A stretch of 64,000 nucleotides of DNA from Paenarthrobacter aurescens (GTDB lineage: Bacteria; Actinomycetota; Actinomycetes; Actinomycetales; Micrococcaceae). Below the pieces are notes generated by a model. That model was not told the DNA's origin, did no database searches, and was given only the letters and a program-made list of their open reading frames with translations. This document shows, piece after piece, positions 18,453 to 27,709 of the stretch (the stretch's first letter is position 1; every line of letters begins with the position of its first letter). The stretch spans positions 186,001 to 250,000 of the forward strand of contig NZ_CP157456.1 of NCBI RefSeq assembly GCF_041549525.1, written 5' to 3'. Both the position numbers and the translations under genes were made by a program.

Positions 18453-18679
18453 CAGTTTCTCCGTGTCTGGAACGGGATGTGGAACCAGCCCGGAGCGGTT
18501 TCTGATCACCCGTCCGGAATATCGGTCAAGTGATAGTTTTTCAGCGCGGTGTCCCCGCTGCGTTTCGCCCATGTAAAGCCTTGGTTACCGCGGATTTCCA
18601 GGATGTAAATGAAAACTCACCTCTCGGGGAGCGCGCCGTGAACGGCCTGTTTGAGGGTGCTGCGATGCAAGAATGAAGG

Positions 18680-19375
18680 GTGACTACAGCCGGACCGGGA
18701 CGCCCACGAAAACAGCAGGCAGTGCGCCCGGGAGCCACCGCCCGTGACGAGATATTGGACGCGGCTGCAGAGCTCTTCACCAGCCAAGGGTTCGCCAACA
18801 CCTCCACCCGGGCCATCGCCGACGCCGTAGGGATCCGGCAGTCATCGCTCTATCACCACTTCTCCACCAAGGATGAGCTTCTGGGTGAGTTGCTCGGCGG
18901 GACGGTGTCCACAAGCCTCGCCTTTGCCCGGACAGTAAACGACCACAAGGGCGACGACAGGGATGTACTGGCCGCAGCTGCGCGGTTACACGCGGTGGTG
19001 CTGTTCGACGGCTCGCAGCTCTGCAATTCCCGATGGAACCTCGGCGTGCTTTACCACCTGCCGGAGGCCAGGGCCCGGATCTTCCAGCCCTTCATGGCAG
19101 CCCGAAACGAACTCAGGACCATTTACGGAGAGTTGGGGCGCGAACTCGCGGCAGTCGCCCGGTCAGACGCAAGCCTGGGCGATACCGCTTTCCGTTTGGT
19201 GGAGTCCTTGATCAATCTCCGCGCGGACGGACTGATCGCTGCAGACTCCGCGTCTACCACGGCGGATACGGTCTTGATCCTTGCCGGGCTCAGGGAGGAA
19301 CTTCCGGGAGTGAGGGCTGCCGGCGCGGAGCTCATCCGGCGGTTCGGAGGCTTGCCAGAACTTATGGCTGGCTAA
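18680..19375 (+). CDS. TetR-family repressor, probable regulator of the carboxylase cluster
   Basis: 231 residues, GTG start. The N-terminal TetR helix-turn-helix is clear: TARDEILDAAAELFTSQGFANTSTRAIADAVGIRQSSLYHHFSTKDELLGELL. The C-terminal ligand domain is family-variable. It diverges from the permease/carboxylase operon across a 227-base gap, the usual position for a local repressor that senses the pathway substrate or product. Its 3' end overlaps the convergent zeta-toxin gene by 14 bases (19362-19375). Confidence 0.9.
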   Translation: MTTAGPGRPRKQQAVRPGATARDEILDAAAELFTSQGFANTSTRAIADAVGIRQSSLYHHFSTKDELLGELLGGTVSTSLAFARTVNDHKGDDRDVLAAAARLHAVVLFDGSQLCNSRWNLGVLYHLPEARARIFQPFMAARNELRTIYGELGRELAAVARSDASLGDTAFRLVESLINLRADGLIAADSASTTADTVLILAGLREELPGVRAAGAELIRRFGGLPELMAG

Positions 19376-20279
19376 GCCCTCGATAAGCGACGCCCAAAGG
19401 TGCGGGAGAGTCCCCCTCTCGGACGCCATTTCGTGCGACGTAGATGCTTTGTTCATCACTGCTGCCTGTCCTGTCATAGACGTACAGCGTCACTTCATCA
19501 AAGAGATCTGCCCGAGGATCGTTAAAGAAAGCCACGGCGTTGGCATTGCACGTGCTGGCTCTTGGCGCGCCGGTGGTATAGAGAGCGTCGATCGCCTCGG
19601 GAGGCGTGAATCTTCCGCCCAGGAGTGATCCAGTGCCGGCGAAGGCCTTTTCGCGACCACCCCACCAACGTTCGCTGGCTTGGCTTATAGCGGTATCACG
19701 GTTCACCTCTACGTTAACTACGGTGAGGTAGCTGTACTCGCCGGTCAGCAGCCATTCAAGATAACGGTCTTTGAGGATTGGCCATGAGAATGTTCCCTCA
19801 ATGGCAACGTTCACGCCGTCTTCAATCGATCTCCTCAGAATCGCATTCGCCAGATCGGCAGATTCATTATGGACAAGCGAAGCAAGCTCATTGGGTAAGA
19901 GCGTCCGCCCGTCCTCTAACTGCAGACGAAGAAGATCATCAAAAATGCCGTCTCTGCGGGCCTTTTCAAGGAGGTGCTCCTTGATGACATCCGGGTCGAT
20001 AACTCGATAACCGGTGAGCCCTAGTTTCTCGACCTCGGTCGACTTCCCGGCGCCGGGTGGCCCAGCAGTTATGATCGCCGCAGACCCGTCTTTTCCAAGG
20101 TCTGCGGCGTCAGCTGTGTAGCTTTCGATCAGTTCTGTATGGAACTTGCGGCGCTGCTTATCCCGCGCGTCGTAAAAAACCGCTGTTGATCGGTGGGAGT
20201 CCCTATTAAGTAAGGACCCAGGCTGTGTCAGACGAATCAACTCGCGCTCGGTGCGCAACCGCGCGTCCATTGCCGTCAT
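19362..20279 (-). CDS. Zeta-type toxin (P-loop kinase)
   Basis: About 305 residues with the Walker A motif AAIITAGPPGAGKST, Asp-containing RVIDPDVIKEHLLEKA, NAILRRSIEDGVNVAIEGTFSW, and an Arg-rich region DTAISQASERWWGGREKAF. This is the zeta/PezT fold. Zeta toxins phosphorylate UDP-N-acetylamino sugars and block cell-wall synthesis. ATG 20279 is chosen. The longer frame to 20351 is unsupported. It overlaps the upstream HTH gene by 74 bases, an unusually long overlap that couples the two. Confidence 0.85.
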   Translation of the reverse strand: MTAMDARLRTERELIRLTQPGSLLNRDSHRSTAVFYDARDKQRRKFHTELIESYTADAADLGKDGSAAIITAGPPGAGKSTEVEKLGLTGYRVIDPDVIKEHLLEKARRDGIFDDLLRLQLEDGRTLLPNELASLVHNESADLANAILRRSIEDGVNVAIEGTFSWPILKDRYLEWLLTGEYSYLTVVNVEVNRDTAISQASERWWGGREKAFAGTGSLLGGRFTPPEAIDALYTTGAPRASTCNANAVAFFNDPRADLFDEVTLYVYDRTGSSDEQSIYVARNGVREGDSPAPLGVAYRGLSQP

Positions 20280-20730
20280 CCAGGTCCCCCTTGGTGGTGC
20301 CCGCGAAGGACTTGCGAACATGCTCCAAGAGGTAGTCGAAGTCGTCATCACTCAGCAAGCCCCTGTGAAGCGCATCTGTGACTTGCTCCCAAGAGCCTGA
20401 GGTTCGAACGCTGAGCGGATTTTCCGGCTCTGCATCCTGCGCGAAACTGTAGTTCCAGCTTACAAGCTCGGTAAGCATCGACGTGTGATCCAGCTGACCG
20501 GCAGCGTGCCGTAGGATTACCTCACGCGGCGACCTCGCGACCGCGCCGGGAACTGCTTCAACACGCCGCAGGATTCTGGAAACTTCAGCCTGCGAGATCC
20601 CTGCATCATTGGCTATTGCCGTCTGTGAGGCGCCGTTCTTGTGTGCTGCCAACACCTCGCGTATGTGGTCCAAGCGCGCCAATTCCTTTTGCGCGTATGC
20701 GATCTGAAGAGGCCTTAGGGTCGTCGGCAT
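20206..20730 (-). CDS. HTH protein, probable antitoxin/repressor of the zeta toxin
   Basis: 174 residues. An N-terminal helix (LRPLQIAYAQKELARLDHIREVLAAHKNGA) leads into a sigma-4/Xre-like helix-turn-helix, SQTAIANDAGISQAEVSRILRRVE (about 38-61). The rest (NYSFAQDAEPENPL, LLSDDDFDYLLEHVRKSF) has no family I can name. Its position directly before, and overlapping, a zeta toxin suggests a PezA-like antitoxin with an own DNA-binding domain. It differs from canonical PezA and is not closely recognised. ATG 20730 has GGAAGGAG just upstream. Confidence 0.7.
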   Translation of the reverse strand: MPTTLRPLQIAYAQKELARLDHIREVLAAHKNGASQTAIANDAGISQAEVSRILRRVEAVPGAVARSPREVILRHAAGQLDHTSMLTELVSWNYSFAQDAEPENPLSVRTSGSWEQVTDALHRGLLSDDDFDYLLEHVRKSFAGTTKGDLDDGNGRAVAHRARVDSSDTAWVLT

Positions 20731-20755
20731 GATTGAGTTTCTCCTTCCGCCGAAG

Positions 20756-20774
20756 GCTATACCAAATGTATAGC
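20756..20774 (-). promoter_or_regulatory. Palindromic operator upstream of the zeta toxin pair
   Basis: GCTATAC and GTATAGC are exact inverted 7-bp arms around CAAAT, 26 bases upstream of the HTH gene start. The TATA-rich arms could include the -10 element. This is the expected place for autorepression by the antitoxin. Confidence 0.55.
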
Positions 20775-20862
20775 TGTACCTCAGTCTTGTCCCACGGCCG
20801 CGCACTGTCAACACGAGCTACGTCACTCTGCGATAAGTAGGGAGCCAAACTTCCTGGGTGTT

Positions 20863-21486
20863 CTAGTAATCCACCTGCCGCTTGAGCTTGTTTCCGAGCC
20901 AGAGCATCGCAAAGCTCACCACGACGAAACCCACAGTGATGGCCAACGCAAACACCACCACCCCGCCCCAGCCGCCGGCACGGGAAGGATCAATGAACCA
21001 GTACGGGTACCAGTTCACGAACGCGCCACGGATCAGGCTGTAGCTCAGGTAAAACACGGGGTAGATGAGCCAGTACCAAATGTGCCGGGCTTCAAGGCGG
21101 GCCCGCGGAGGTTGAAACAGCCAATCAGCCACCATCACCACCGGGATCAGGTAGTGGACCACGAAGTTGACCCACGGAACCATGGATCCCAGGTCCTGCC
21201 CCGTCAGGAGTGCACCGAACACAATGCCCACAATGGCCATGGCAATGGTGGCAGTGCCACGGGTGACGTCATCGGCTTCGGTGGGCCGTTTGCGGATAAG
21301 AACCCGGTAGCCGCTGATGAGGAGCACAGCGGCGGCGAACAGATTCGAAAGGTTGGTGAAGTAGCTGAAGAAGTTCCAGACATCGAACCCCAGGCTGATG
21401 TGGACAGCCAACTGGGTGCCCACCGCCACCAGGGTCAGGAGGCCAAAGAAGAAGCGTCCCCCAATAAGCACATTCCGTTTGGTCAT
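20863..21486 (-). CDS. Pr6Pr family membrane protein
   Basis: 207 residues with about six hydrophobic helices (FFFGLLTLVAVGTQLAVHI, NFFSYFTNLSNLFAAAVLLISGY, TIAMAIVGIVFGALL, and so on) and the conserved FSYFTNLSN, the hallmark of the actinobacterial Pr6Pr (FAR-17a/AIG1-like) membrane proteins. Function is unknown; no signal peptide beyond the first helix. It lies 53 bases downstream of radA on the same strand. Confidence 0.85.
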   Translation of the reverse strand: MTKRNVLIGGRFFFGLLTLVAVGTQLAVHISLGFDVWNFFSYFTNLSNLFAAAVLLISGYRVLIRKRPTEADDVTRGTATIAMAIVGIVFGALLTGQDLGSMVPWVNFVVHYLIPVVMVADWLFQPPRARLEARHIWYWLIYPVFYLSYSLIRGAFVNWYPYWFIDPSRAGGWGGVVVFALAITVGFVVVSFAMLWLGNKLKRQVDY

Positions 21487-21539
21487 GATCCAATCCTTAC
21501 CGAATTCCCATTAAGCAGGCTCCCGACACCCCGTAAGGG

Positions 21540-22913
21540 TTAAGTGATCAGCAGTTCCAGCGCCTCAGCCAGATGGCCTACTTCCTTCACCGAGAAGCCA
21601 TCCGGAATGACACCCGCGCCCGCCGGGCTCGCCGGAACAATGGCGTGGGTGAAGCCGAGCCGGTGAGCTTCCTGGATGCGCTGGTTGATTCCGGGCACGG
21701 GGCGCACTTCGCCGGCAAGCCCCACCTCGCCGAACGCTATGAGCCGTTGGGGGAGGGCCTTCCGTGACTTGGCCGATGCCACAGCCAAGGCAACTGCCAG
21801 GTCCGTGGCCGGCTCCGTCAGCTTCACGCCACCCACCGTGGCCACATAGGAGTCGTCCTTATGCAGCATGCAGCCCGCACGCTGCTGAAGAACAGCCAGC
21901 AGCATGGCAACCCGGGAACTCTCCAGACCACTGGTAGCTCGGCGCGGCTGCGAATTGGCGCTTTCGGCCAGAAGGGACTGAACCTCGGCCAGCAGGGGCC
22001 TGCGTCCCTCCATGGTCACCGTGATGCAGGTGCCCGAAACGGGCTCACGTGTCCGTGAAACAAACAACCCACTGGGATCCGCAAGGCCCTCAATACCAGT
22101 CTCATTAAGATCAAAGCATCCGACGTCATCCGTGGCGCCGTAGCGGTTCTTGACGGCCCTCAGCAGGCGTAGACGGGAGTGACGCTCGCCTTCGAACTGG
22201 CACACAACGTCCACCAGGTGTTCCAGCAGGCGAGGCCCTGCAATGGTGCCTTCCTTGGTCACATGGCCCACCAGCAGTGTGGTCATGTTGCGTCGCTTGG
22301 CCGCGGCGATGATGGAAGCAGCCACCTCGCGGACCTGGGAGACGCCCCCGGCGCTGCCCTCAACATCGGCACTGCTCAGCGTCTGCACGGAGTCCACAAT
22401 CAGCAGCTTGGGCTCCAGTTTCTCCACCTGGCCCAGTGCCTGACCCAAGTCTGTTTCGGCGGAAAGATAAAGAGTATGGGCGACGGCGTCGATCCGCTCC
22501 GCACGCAGCTTTACCTGCGCCGCAGATTCCTCTCCGGTGATGTACAAGACATCCTGGCCTGTGCGGGCGAACTTCGCGGCCACGTCCAGCAGGAGCGTGG
22601 ACTTCCCGACGCCGGGTTCCCCCGCCAGCAGGATGACGGCGCCGGGCACAAGCCCTCCACCGAGGACGCGGTCAAGCTCATCCACGCCGGTGGGCAGGAA
22701 GGCAGCAGTGGTCCCATCCACCTCAGCGATCCGGCGGGCCGGCTCCAAAACGACGGCGGCCGCCGTCGTACGCGCTACAGTGGCGCCGTATTCTTCAACG
22801 GTTCCCCAGGCCTGGCACTCACCGCACCGTCCCACCCACTTAATGGCGGTCCAGCCGCATTCGGCGCACTTGTAAGCGGGAGTCTTGGATGCGCGGGAGG
22901 TCTTTGTAGCCAT
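21540..22913 (-). CDS. radA: DNA repair protein RadA (Sms)
   Basis: 457 residues, full length. An N-terminal zinc finger (CAECGWTAIKWVGRCGEC, four Cys) is followed by the RecA-like ATPase with Walker A GEPGVGKST and Walker B LLIVDSVQTL, the RadA-specific KNRYG motif (RAVKNRYGATDDVG), and a C-terminal Lon-protease-like domain (GEVGLAGEVRPVPGINQRI). RadA processes recombination intermediates and interacts with DisA in other bacteria. disA is 12 kb away on the same strand. Confidence 0.98.
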   Translation of the reverse strand: MATKTSRASKTPAYKCAECGWTAIKWVGRCGECQAWGTVEEYGATVARTTAAAVVLEPARRIAEVDGTTAAFLPTGVDELDRVLGGGLVPGAVILLAGEPGVGKSTLLLDVAAKFARTGQDVLYITGEESAAQVKLRAERIDAVAHTLYLSAETDLGQALGQVEKLEPKLLIVDSVQTLSSADVEGSAGGVSQVREVAASIIAAAKRRNMTTLLVGHVTKEGTIAGPRLLEHLVDVVCQFEGERHSRLRLLRAVKNRYGATDDVGCFDLNETGIEGLADPSGLFVSRTREPVSGTCITVTMEGRRPLLAEVQSLLAESANSQPRRATSGLESSRVAMLLAVLQQRAGCMLHKDDSYVATVGGVKLTEPATDLAVALAVASAKSRKALPQRLIAFGEVGLAGEVRPVPGINQRIQEAHRLGFTHAIVPASPAGAGVIPDGFSVKEVGHLAEALELLIT

Positions 22914-22960
22914 GCGTTCAAGGTTAGTGGCGGGGACTGACAGTATTAGCCACCCGCACG

Positions 22961-24088
22961 CTACAGCGCCGGAAGCACCGCGCGGGCCTCGTCCGGCTCC
23001 ATGCCGCTGGCCTCCAGCAGGTCCACCATGAGCGGGCGGAACAGCATGACCACTGTTTCGCCCTCAAGGCGCTGCACGTCCAGCATCTTGGGATGCAGCC
23101 GCGCAGCGATGTCCGAGAGCTCATTCCTGGCACGGCGCAGATGCACCCGGCGCGTACCTTCGCTTTGCTCGGACAAGCCAATGGTCATCTCATCGATCGC
23201 CGCAGCCGTTTCCTGGAGAACCTCGGAGATACTCTCGATCGCTTCATCGGACAACGCGGCATGGTTGATGGCGCTGGTGAGCCGCCGTGCAAACACCCGG
23301 CTGTTGCGGAGCGCAAGATCGATGTATTCCAGCGAATGCTCCAAACCGGCGAGTTCGTCACGGTGCCTGCGATGCGCCGGTGCCAGAGTGGCAACCTCAC
23401 CGGAGGCACGCAGAGTCTGCCGCATCCGGTCCACCAGGGGCTGGCAATTGCGGCCCCGGATCAGGGCGTGCCAAGCCGTGGTTGAGTCACTGTCGATCAT
23501 GGCTTTAGCGCATTCGCGCAGCACTTCGGCGAGCTCATGGAGAATCTTCTGCACGTCTTTCCGGGGCTCACGCCGCGGATCCTTCGGCACCAGGATGGTC
23601 ACCAGCAACGCAAAGACGCCACCGATCACGGCATCGAGGCTGCGCGTAAAGGGCCCGCCGGCCGGTGCAGGCAGAAGTACCACCAGCAAGGACTGCAACC
23701 CCAATTGGGTGGTGAAGATTGTGCCGCTGTCCAAGAACCTGGCCAGCAGGATGGAGAAAAGCAGGACTATGGCGGCCTGCCAGATCCCCGCGCCCAACCA
23801 ATGAAGCAAGAGGTCGCCCACCACGATGCCCAGCGTGCAGCCAAGACCCACCTCAATCACGCGGCGCAGGCGCGGATCGCGGGAAAAGCCCAGGGCAATC
23901 AAGGAAGAAGTAGCCGCGAACAATGGCCCCTGATGCCCCAGCACGTATTCAGCGAAAGCGTAGGCACCCACGGCACAGACAGTCATCTGGAGGGCAGGGG
24001 TCAACGAATTCCGGCTGCGGACCAGGCCCGTCCGGACTCTGGCGCGCAGGAACCTCTTGCTTGCAGAAAATCCCTTTGCGGCAGCCAT
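22961..24088 (-). CDS. FUSC-family membrane protein (aromatic acid exporter-like)
   Basis: About 375 residues: six hydrophobic segments in the first 170 or so (LQMTVCAVGAYAFAEYVLG, VIEVGLGCTLGIVVGDLL, AAIVLLFSILLARFL), then a long helical cytoplasmic part. This half-sized arrangement fits the FUSC/ArAE_1 family, thought to export aromatic acids or similar compounds. ATG 24088 is chosen. The frame extends to 24226, but without family likeness. It is 48 bases upstream of radA on the same strand. Confidence 0.82.
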   Translation of the reverse strand: MAAAKGFSASKRFLRARVRTGLVRSRNSLTPALQMTVCAVGAYAFAEYVLGHQGPLFAATSSLIALGFSRDPRLRRVIEVGLGCTLGIVVGDLLLHWLGAGIWQAAIVLLFSILLARFLDSGTIFTTQLGLQSLLVVLLPAPAGGPFTRSLDAVIGGVFALLVTILVPKDPRREPRKDVQKILHELAEVLRECAKAMIDSDSTTAWHALIRGRNCQPLVDRMRQTLRASGEVATLAPAHRRHRDELAGLEHSLEYIDLALRNSRVFARRLTSAINHAALSDEAIESISEVLQETAAAIDEMTIGLSEQSEGTRRVHLRRARNELSDIAARLHPKMLDVQRLEGETVVMLFRPLMVDLLEASGMEPDEARAVLPAL

Positions 24089-24181
24089 GCCTCCCAGTCT
24101 ATTTGCCCAACCCCTGCCAACTACCTCAAGCCAGCCGCCCCTCAAGGTGGCACGCGCCACATAACCCAATGGTCCGCCGTC

Positions 24182-24203
24182 GTTCACCTTCCGTTCACCT
24201 TGG
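24182..24203 (+). promoter_or_regulatory. PHO box upstream of pstS
   Basis: Two direct GTTCACC repeats (24182-24188 and 24193-24199) spaced 11 bases start to start. This is the arrangement bound by the actinobacterial phosphate response regulator PhoP/PhoB. It is about 125 bases upstream of pstS, so the operon should be induced by phosphate starvation. Confidence 0.8.
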
Positions 24204-24326
24204 ACCGCAGATCCCGTTACCTGCACTCCTTACCTTCAGTAAAGGAACACATTTGGTCCACAGCTCGCGCACGCCGAAATCTCCGTTCGGCCCGCATCGA
24301 AGAATCCCTGGAAGGGGCACATCCAA

Positions 24327-25448
24327 GTGAAGGCAACTCACTTCGGCCGCAACGCGGCAATCGCGGTCATCGCAGCCGGCGCTCTCGCGCTCACTGCTTG
24401 CGGTTCAGATAACGCAACGGGCACCACTGGCGGCACCCAGTCTGCAGCCTCCGGCCCCAAGGTCACCGGCACCCTGACCGGAATCGGCGCCTCCTCCACC
24501 GGAGCAGCCATGGACGCCTGGAAGGCCGGCTTCTCCGCCGCCAACTCCGGCGCAACTGTTCAGTACTCCCCGGACGGTTCCGGCGCAGGCCGCAAGGCCA
24601 TCATCGATGGCTCGGCGCAGTTCGCCGGCTCGGACGCCTACCTGAAGGACGAGGAGCTCGAAAGCTCCAAGGCCAAGTGCGGCCCCGAAGGCGCCATCAA
24701 CATCCCGGTGTACATCTCCCCGATCGCTGTTGCCTTCAACGTCCCCGGCGTCACGGACCTGAAGCTCGACGCCGTCACCGTGGCCAAGATCTTCCGCGGC
24801 GAAATCGCCAACTGGAACGATCCCGCAATCGCCGCCCTCAACGAAGGCGTCACCCTGCCGGACCTCAAGGTCACCCCGGTAAACCGCTCTGACGACTCCG
24901 GCACCACCACCAACTTCACCGACTACCTCGCAGCTGCTGCTCCCGAGGTTTGGACGGACAAGGCCGCCGGCATCTGGCCTGCAACACTTCCGGGCGAAAA
25001 CGCCAAGGGCACTTCCGGTGTCGTCAAGGTTGTCACCGACACCCCGGGTGCCGTGACCTACGCCGATGACTCCGCTGTTTCCGGCAAGCTGGGCACCGCG
25101 TCCATCAAGGTTGGCGACGAATTCGTCAAGATCTCCGCCGAAGCCGCTGCCAAGGCCGTCGAAGCCGGCAAGCCCGTTGACGGCCGCGCCGCCAACGACG
25201 TCGCCATCAAGCTGGACCGCAAGACCACCGCATCGGGCGCCTACCCCGTAGTCCTGGTCTCGTACCACGTTGTGTGCACCACCTACGAGACCAAGGAAGT
25301 TGCTGACCTGGTCAAGGGCTTCGAAACCTACGTTGTTTCAGACGAAGGACAGAAGACCGCAGCTGACGCCGCAAAGTCCGCGCCGCTGTCCAAGACGCTG
25401 CAGGACAAGGCCAAGGCCGCCATCGAAACCATCAAGGCCAAGGCCTAA
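24327..25448 (+). CDS. pstS: Phosphate ABC transporter substrate-binding lipoprotein PstS
   Basis: 373 residues. A lipoprotein signal peptide ends in LALTACGSDN (lipidated Cys about residue 26). The mature domain has the phosphate-loop region IGASSTGAAMDAWKAGF, QFAGSDAYLKDEEL, and the conserved VNRSDDSGTTTNFTDYL. It binds inorganic phosphate at the cell surface and delivers it to PstCAB. First gene of the pst operon, under the PHO box. Confidence 0.97.
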   Translation: MKATHFGRNAAIAVIAAGALALTACGSDNATGTTGGTQSAASGPKVTGTLTGIGASSTGAAMDAWKAGFSAANSGATVQYSPDGSGAGRKAIIDGSAQFAGSDAYLKDEELESSKAKCGPEGAINIPVYISPIAVAFNVPGVTDLKLDAVTVAKIFRGEIANWNDPAIAALNEGVTLPDLKVTPVNRSDDSGTTTNFTDYLAAAAPEVWTDKAAGIWPATLPGENAKGTSGVVKVVTDTPGAVTYADDSAVSGKLGTASIKVGDEFVKISAEAAAKAVEAGKPVDGRAANDVAIKLDRKTTASGAYPVVLVSYHVVCTTYETKEVADLVKGFETYVVSDEGQKTAADAAKSAPLSKTLQDKAKAAIETIKAKA

Positions 25449-25488
25449 GGTTTCCCGGCGGGTTTGCTGAACCCGGCTGAACACTGAA

Positions 25489-25557
25489 GTTCCCTGTCCC
25501 GCGCGAAGTTGCCCCTCGGTCCAGTGGCCGCAGAGCCACTCGCGCGGGGCAGGGAAC
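25489..25557 (+). terminator. Long hairpin between pstS and pstC
   Basis: An 18-bp stem with one G-T pair (25489-25506 with 25540-25557) begins 41 bases after the pstS stop. There is no U-tract. It is likely a processing or partial-termination element that lets PstS be made in excess over the membrane components, a common arrangement. Confidence 0.7.
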
Positions 25558-25601
25558 TTAGCCATGTAAGACCAGTTCACTCCAGAATGAAGGAACGTGA
25601 A

Positions 25602-26534
25602 GTGACCACCAACTCCCTGACAACCTCCCAAGGCGCAGGACGCGCCGGGGACAAGGTTTTCTCCGGGGCCGCCATGGCCGCAGGGTGCCTGATTCTCGCG
25701 GTCCTCTTCGGAGTCGCGCTGTTCCTTGTGGTGCAGGCCATCCCTGCCCTCACCGCCCCGGCTGAGGATATCCAAGGCGGTAACGGCTTCTTCGCCTACA
25801 TCGCCCCGATCGTGGTGGGCACCCTGATTGCCGCCGTGATCGCCCTCGTCATCGCCACCCCCGTGGCAATTGGCGTGGCACTGTTCATCTCCCACTACGC
25901 TCCCCGCCGCCTCGCTGCCGGCCTCGGCTACGTAGTGGACCTGCTGGCAGCCATCCCCTCTGTTGTTTACGGCGCCTGGGGTGCTGCTTTCCTGGCCAAG
26001 GAAATCTCACCGGCCTACGACTGGCTGGCCACCTACCTCGGCTGGATCCCCATCTTTGAAGGACCGGCCTCCGCCACCGGCAAGACCATCCTGACCGCTG
26101 GAATCGTCCTGTCCGTCATGGTCCTTCCCATCATCACCTCCCTGTCCCGCGAAATCTTCCTGCAGACCCCCAAGCTGCACGAGGAAGCCGCGCTGGCGCT
26201 GGGAGCCACCCGCTGGGAAATGATCAAAATGGCAGTGCTGCCCTTCGGCCGTCCGGGCATCATCAGCGCCATCATGCTGGGCCTCGGCCGTGCACTTGGC
26301 GAGACCATGGCTGTTGCCCTGGTGCTCTCCTCCGGTGTTCTCACAGCCAGCCTCATCCAGTCCGGCAACCAGACCATCGCAGCCGAAATTGCCTTGAACT
26401 TCCCCGAAGCCAGCGGCATCAAGGTCAACACGTTGATCGCCGCCGGCCTGGTGCTGTTCATCATCACCTTGGGCGTGAACATGATCGCCCGCTGGATCAT
26501 CACCCGGCACAAAGAATTCTCGGGAGCCAACTAA
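25602..26534 (+). CDS. pstC: Phosphate ABC transporter permease PstC
   Basis: About 310 residues with six transmembrane segments and the binding-protein-dependent permease loop EEAALALGATRWEMIKMAVLPFGRPGI. Forms the phosphate channel with PstA. GTG 25602 is preferred over ATG 25587 because AAGGA lies 7 bases upstream; the N-terminus then begins TTNSLTTS. The stop is followed without gap by the pstA ATG. Confidence 0.96.
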   Translation: MTTNSLTTSQGAGRAGDKVFSGAAMAAGCLILAVLFGVALFLVVQAIPALTAPAEDIQGGNGFFAYIAPIVVGTLIAAVIALVIATPVAIGVALFISHYAPRRLAAGLGYVVDLLAAIPSVVYGAWGAAFLAKEISPAYDWLATYLGWIPIFEGPASATGKTILTAGIVLSVMVLPIITSLSREIFLQTPKLHEEAALALGATRWEMIKMAVLPFGRPGIISAIMLGLGRALGETMAVALVLSSGVLTASLIQSGNQTIAAEIALNFPEASGIKVNTLIAAGLVLFIITLGVNMIARWIITRHKEFSGAN

Positions 26535-27638
26535 ATGTCCGCCACAGTAGTCCGCAAGCGCTCAGCGCTCACCAAGGGCCAGCTGCCCAAGTTCGCGCCC
26601 TACATTGTCCTGGCAGTTGCACTCATTGTGGGTGCGGCCATCATGGCGCTCATCGGCTTCAACGCCTTCGGCTGGGGCATCGTCTCCGCCATCCTGTTCG
26701 CCGTGGGCCTGGTGTCCTGGAGCGGGGTTGTTGAAGGTTCGCGGAAGGCCAAGGACAAGCTCGCCACGTGCCTGGTGGTGGGCTCGTTCCTGATTGCCCT
26801 CCTTCCCCTGATCTCGGTGATCTTCACCGTGTTGGTCAACGGCATCCCCGGCCTCATCACCCCCGGCTTCCTGGGCACCTCCATGAACGGTGTCACCGGC
26901 GCGTACGACAACAAGGCAGTGGAGGAAGGCGCCCCGGTACTCGGCGGCATCTACCACGCACTGCTGGGCACCATCCAGATCACGCTCCTTGCCACGGTCA
27001 TCTCCGTACCTGTGGGCCTCCTGACCTCCATCTACCTGGTGGAATACGGCAACGACCGTCCGCTGGCCCGCGCCATCACGTTCTTCGTGGATGTCATGAC
27101 CGGCATCCCCTCGATCGTGGCAGGCCTCTTCGCGGCAGCGTTCTTCTTCGCCATCGTGGGCCCCGGCACCAAGACCGGTGCGGTAGCCGCCGTCGCGCTT
27201 TCAGTCCTGATGATCCCTGTTGTGGTCCGCTCCAGCGAGGAAATGCTCAAGATCGTCCCCAACGAGCTCCGCGAGGCCTCGTACGCGCTGGGCGTGCGCA
27301 AGTGGCGCACCATCACCAAAGTGGTTATTCCGACGGCGATCTCCGGCATCGCGTCCGGCGTCACCTTGGCGATCGCTCGCGTTATCGGCGAAACCGCGCC
27401 GATCCTGGTGACCGCCGGCTTCGCAACCACCATCAACAACAACGTCTTCGGCGGCTGGATGGCCTCGCTGCCCACGTTCATTTACACGCAGATCCTCAAC
27501 CCCACCTCGCCGTCCAACCCTGAGCCGTCGGACCAGCGTGCTTGGGGCGCGGCGCTGGTGCTGATCATCCTGGTGATGCTCCTGAACCTCGGAGCCCGCC
27601 TCATAGCCCGTCTGTTCGCGCCCAAAACGGGACGCTAG
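26535..27638 (+). CDS. pstA: Phosphate ABC transporter permease PstA
   Basis: 367 residues. Has the permease coupling loop [30 protein letters not shown] and about eight hydrophobic helices. The extra N-terminal region (two helices in the first 100 residues) makes it longer than the Escherichia coli protein, as is usual in actinobacteria. Its start directly follows the pstC stop. Confidence 0.96.
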   Translation: MSATVVRKRSALTKGQLPKFAPYIVLAVALIVGAAIMALIGFNAFGWGIVSAILFAVGLVSWSGVVEGSRKAKDKLATCLVVGSFLIALLPLISVIFTVLVNGIPGLITPGFLGTSMNGVTGAYDNKAVEEGAPVLGGIYHALLGTIQITLLATVISVPVGLLTSIYLVEYGNDRPLARAITFFVDVMTGIPSIVAGLFAAAFFFAIVGPGTKTGAVAAVALSVLMIPVVVRSSEEMLKIVPNELREASYALGVRKWRTITKVVIPTAISGIASGVTLAIARVIGETAPILVTAGFATTINNNVFGGWMASLPTFIYTQILNPTSPSNPEPSDQRAWGAALVLIILVMLLNLGARLIARLFAPKTGR

Positions 27639-27709
27639 CCGGGCCGGCCGCCGGTTATCCGCAGCGGCCCCCTTCAAACTTCCACACCCCCAAGGAACAA
27701 AGGAACACC

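Noticed and set aside
18453..18679. Possible ykkC/guanidine-I riboswitch between the TetR gene and the permease.
   Set aside because: I looked for the conserved ykkC motifs on the minus strand. A short GACACGGAG string near the permease start is not enough, and the other conserved segments are not visible. A covariance-model search would decide.
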